Assembly (NCBI GenBank): GCA_013365365.1
Contig: JABVXU010000779.1
Location: 1-20,913 of the forward strand
Reading direction: 5' to 3'
DNA length: 20,913 nucleotides
Source of the DNA: Cruorifilaria tuberocauda
Taxonomy: Eukaryota > Nematoda > Chromadorea > Rhabditida > Onchocercidae
Below, one piece after another: positions 19,204 to 20,913 of this stretch. The notes below the pieces were generated by a model. The model worked only from the letters and a program-made list of their open reading frames with translations. It had not been told where the DNA came from and ran no database searches. Position 1 is the stretch's first letter. Each line of letters opens with the position of its first letter. Made by a program: the position numbers and the translations under genes.

Positions 19204-20004
19204 ATGGCTGATAAAGTGGACACGGGTTCGAAAACTAAGCAAATGGGTGATATTTACGTAAGTGATTATTTTCTATACGACTAATCATGCTTTTAAGTTA
19301 AAATTTTCTTCATACTATTGGCATCGGCTGTAGCTTTACCGAACATCGATTTATTATGATTAAAGCATTTCTTCAGGATCGCGTTGAGAAAGTTGAGCCA
19401 GACGAAGATGATGGAAATTACAGCATTGCTTTTGCATCGAGCTCAGTGATAACAGTCGTTGAGGTAAATTCTGAATATTTCTAAATTCTACAAATTAGGA
19501 ATGAGAAAACTTTATCGCTAGAATACTTTGAGATATAGATACTACTACATCTTAGATGATCGTAACTACTTAACGTTGATAACGATAGAAAGGTTCTTGA
19601 AAATCAGGATGTAAATATAGATAAATTGTTCGTACCGGTACAATTAATCATCCGTGTTAAGCAATCATCCACTTGGTCATCTCCAATGGCTATCTGTTGT
19701 CTGCAATGTTAACATATATCATTCTGTTGATTCTGTGTTGCTTTTATCTATTTGCAGATGTGATAAATCAGTCTATGTGATAAGAGACTAATTCGTAATA
19801 TTCGTTATATAATTTTTCATCTTGAATGTAGTAATCATGTCTGTATCTTCTGCAATTTTGTACCCCATTTTTTTTGGAGTAACCTAAGATAACAAGTTGA
19901 TTTGACATTTTTAGGCGTGCATTTGTGCTACTGTCAAGAAGCAGTGCGAAGAACAGAAGCAGGAAAAGGATGCATTCACAAAAAGTATCGAAAATTCAAA
20001 ATAA
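19204..20004 (+). CDS. Small three-exon protein of unknown function (76 aa)
   Basis: Exons 19204-19257, 19377-19463 and 19915-20004, all joined at phase 0, with donors gtaagt and gtaaat and acceptors ttcttcag and ttttag. The protein begins MADKVDTGSKTKQMGDIY. The middle exon is acidic then hydrophobic (DRVEKVEPDEDDGNYSIAF, ASSSVITVVE). The last exon is ACICATVKKQCEEQKQEKDA then FTKSIENSK and TAA. It has no signal peptide. The centre (SIAFASSSVITVVEACICAT) is a hydrophobic stretch and the end is a charged, probable helix with Gln/Glu/Lys. I do not recognise the family; the size and shape would suit a subunit of a larger complex, but that is a guess. A splice acceptor directly before the ATG suggests a spliced leader is added there. 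Open frames, strong splice sites and balanced codon content make it likely real. Confidence 0.62.
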
Positions 20005-20021
20005 TTCTATAATGTAAATGT

Positions 20022-20202
20022 ATTAAAATAGTCAAAGTGTTTTTGTATGGTATAAATCTATAAATATAAAAATTTGTCCAGAATATTCTAAAATTAAGTG
20101 ATTAGTTGTTGCTTAACATCGCATTTACATAGTTTCTTGACAAATAGTTCTAAAGAGTGTTCTAAATGATTGGTTCCACTTATTAAACGATTAAATAATA
20201 AA
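20022..20202 (+). other. Possible 3' UTR and poly(A) signals of the small gene
   Basis: After the TAA at 20002-20004 there is an ATTAAA variant at 20022-20027 and a canonical AATAAA at 20197-20202. Either could direct cleavage. In DNA this AT-rich such hexamers are common by chance, so the assignment is tentative. Confidence 0.3.
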
Positions 20203-20913
20203 ATTCTTGTTTAATATCAAGTTAACAGAATTATTAGTAGCGCTCTTTGAGCATTCCACTTCTGCGTATTTCCTCGTTTTTCGGTGTTATACGTTAGCGC
20301 ACCGTCTATATTATCATCTACTCTTATCGGCTTCCTTCTAAAGTAGTACTTCAGCAAACAGTTCCAAGAATATATTCACTCCGATTAACAAATAATGAAA
20401 ACTAATCTATTCGCAAATTCTATTCGTTCAAGAACAAAACTTAATCAAACAATAAGCCTTCAGTAAACTGTTTGGCTGTGGCAAGAAAATCTTTCTTTTA
20501 AAAAACCTTCATGAACAGAAAAGTATGATGACTCTGCTTCGCTAAAGTATCTTTAGTGCAACTGTTTGAAATGCTACTATCATTACTATGAATTACTATT
20601 TAATCCTGCACAACTCTTAAATTTATACCAATAATAGGAGCTAAAGGTAGGCGCTCTAACATTAACAAAAGAATGAGACTTGAAATCTCAAGTATTTTTG
20701 CTTTATAATCGATGTTTTGGACTTTTTTATTGGCTTATTACGTATCACTTCAAATGTGATAGCGAAAAAAAAAACAATGAAATAACAAAGGGAACTGCAG
20801 AATAGAAGAAAATGGCTTGTAAATAAAAGAGGGAAATTAAGGACTTTTTCAAGTTAGAGATGCGGCTGAAGACATATGGCTAATAATCAAGGGATCGTCA
20901 GGTCTAAATTATC
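20203..20913. other. Right-edge non-coding stretch
   Basis: AT-rich sequence with stops in all frames and no acceptor-donor pair around a protein-like frame. Nothing identified. Confidence 0.5.

Noticed and set aside
1..20913. tRNA, rRNA, CRISPR, terminal inverted repeats of a transposon
   Set aside because: Looked for by eye on both strands; no cloverleaf, regular direct-repeat array, or transposase motif was found.

Overview
This is AT-rich eukaryotic DNA with many short introns (about 50-250 nt, mostly gt...ttttcag), phase-consistent small exons and microsatellites. The gene architecture and splice signals point to a nematode. The low GC, the (CAT)n/(GTT)n tracts and intron sizes would suit a filarial or related parasitic worm, but I cannot fix the species. 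No tRNA, rRNA, CRISPR or recognisable transposon was found.

Centre of the window (5928-16526, minus strand): one large gene that I rebuilt as about 30 exons encoding about 1,240 residues. It is a deubiquitinase of the USP37 type with a second, OTU-type deubiquitinase fold inserted inside its USP domain. This is the composite known in C. elegans as DUO (deubiquitylating with USP/UCH and OTU domains). Order from the N-terminus: a PH-like module (16526-15846), a short basic linker, the USP Cys box and QQDAHEF box, a CxxC...CxxC zinc ribbon and an LKRY box (14816-12999), a long acidic disordered insert with a perfect 48-bp coding duplication (12879-10784), one ubiquitin-interacting motif (10439-10202), a Ser/Asp-rich linker (9261-8345), the OTU domain (8001-7098), another linker, then the USP His and Asn/Asp boxes and the C-terminus (6343-5928). 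Splice phases agree at all but one or two joins, so I read this as one polypeptide and not two interleaved genes. The USP triad is intact. The OTU domain keeps a Cys but lacks the usual Asp-Gly before it and the usual His, so it may be a ubiquitin-binding or structural pseudo-domain.

The largest intron of that gene (9262-10201) contains, on the plus strand, a candidate nested small gene (9305-9631). Just upstream of the large gene, on the minus strand, 16773-17240 is an unusually stop-poor frame with one TAG, which could be an unrecognised exon pair or a relic.

Right side: a small three-exon plus-strand gene (19204-20004, 76 residues, function unknown) has a 5' splice acceptor just before its ATG, as expected for spliced-leader trans-splicing.

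Left side (1-5927): mostly non-coding, very AT-rich sequence holding (CAT)n, (GTT)n and (ATG)n microsatellites, a 47-bp minisatellite, a 12-bp-arm hairpin and a GA/CT-rich block. Weak hints of plus-strand exons lie at 12-64 and 593-639.
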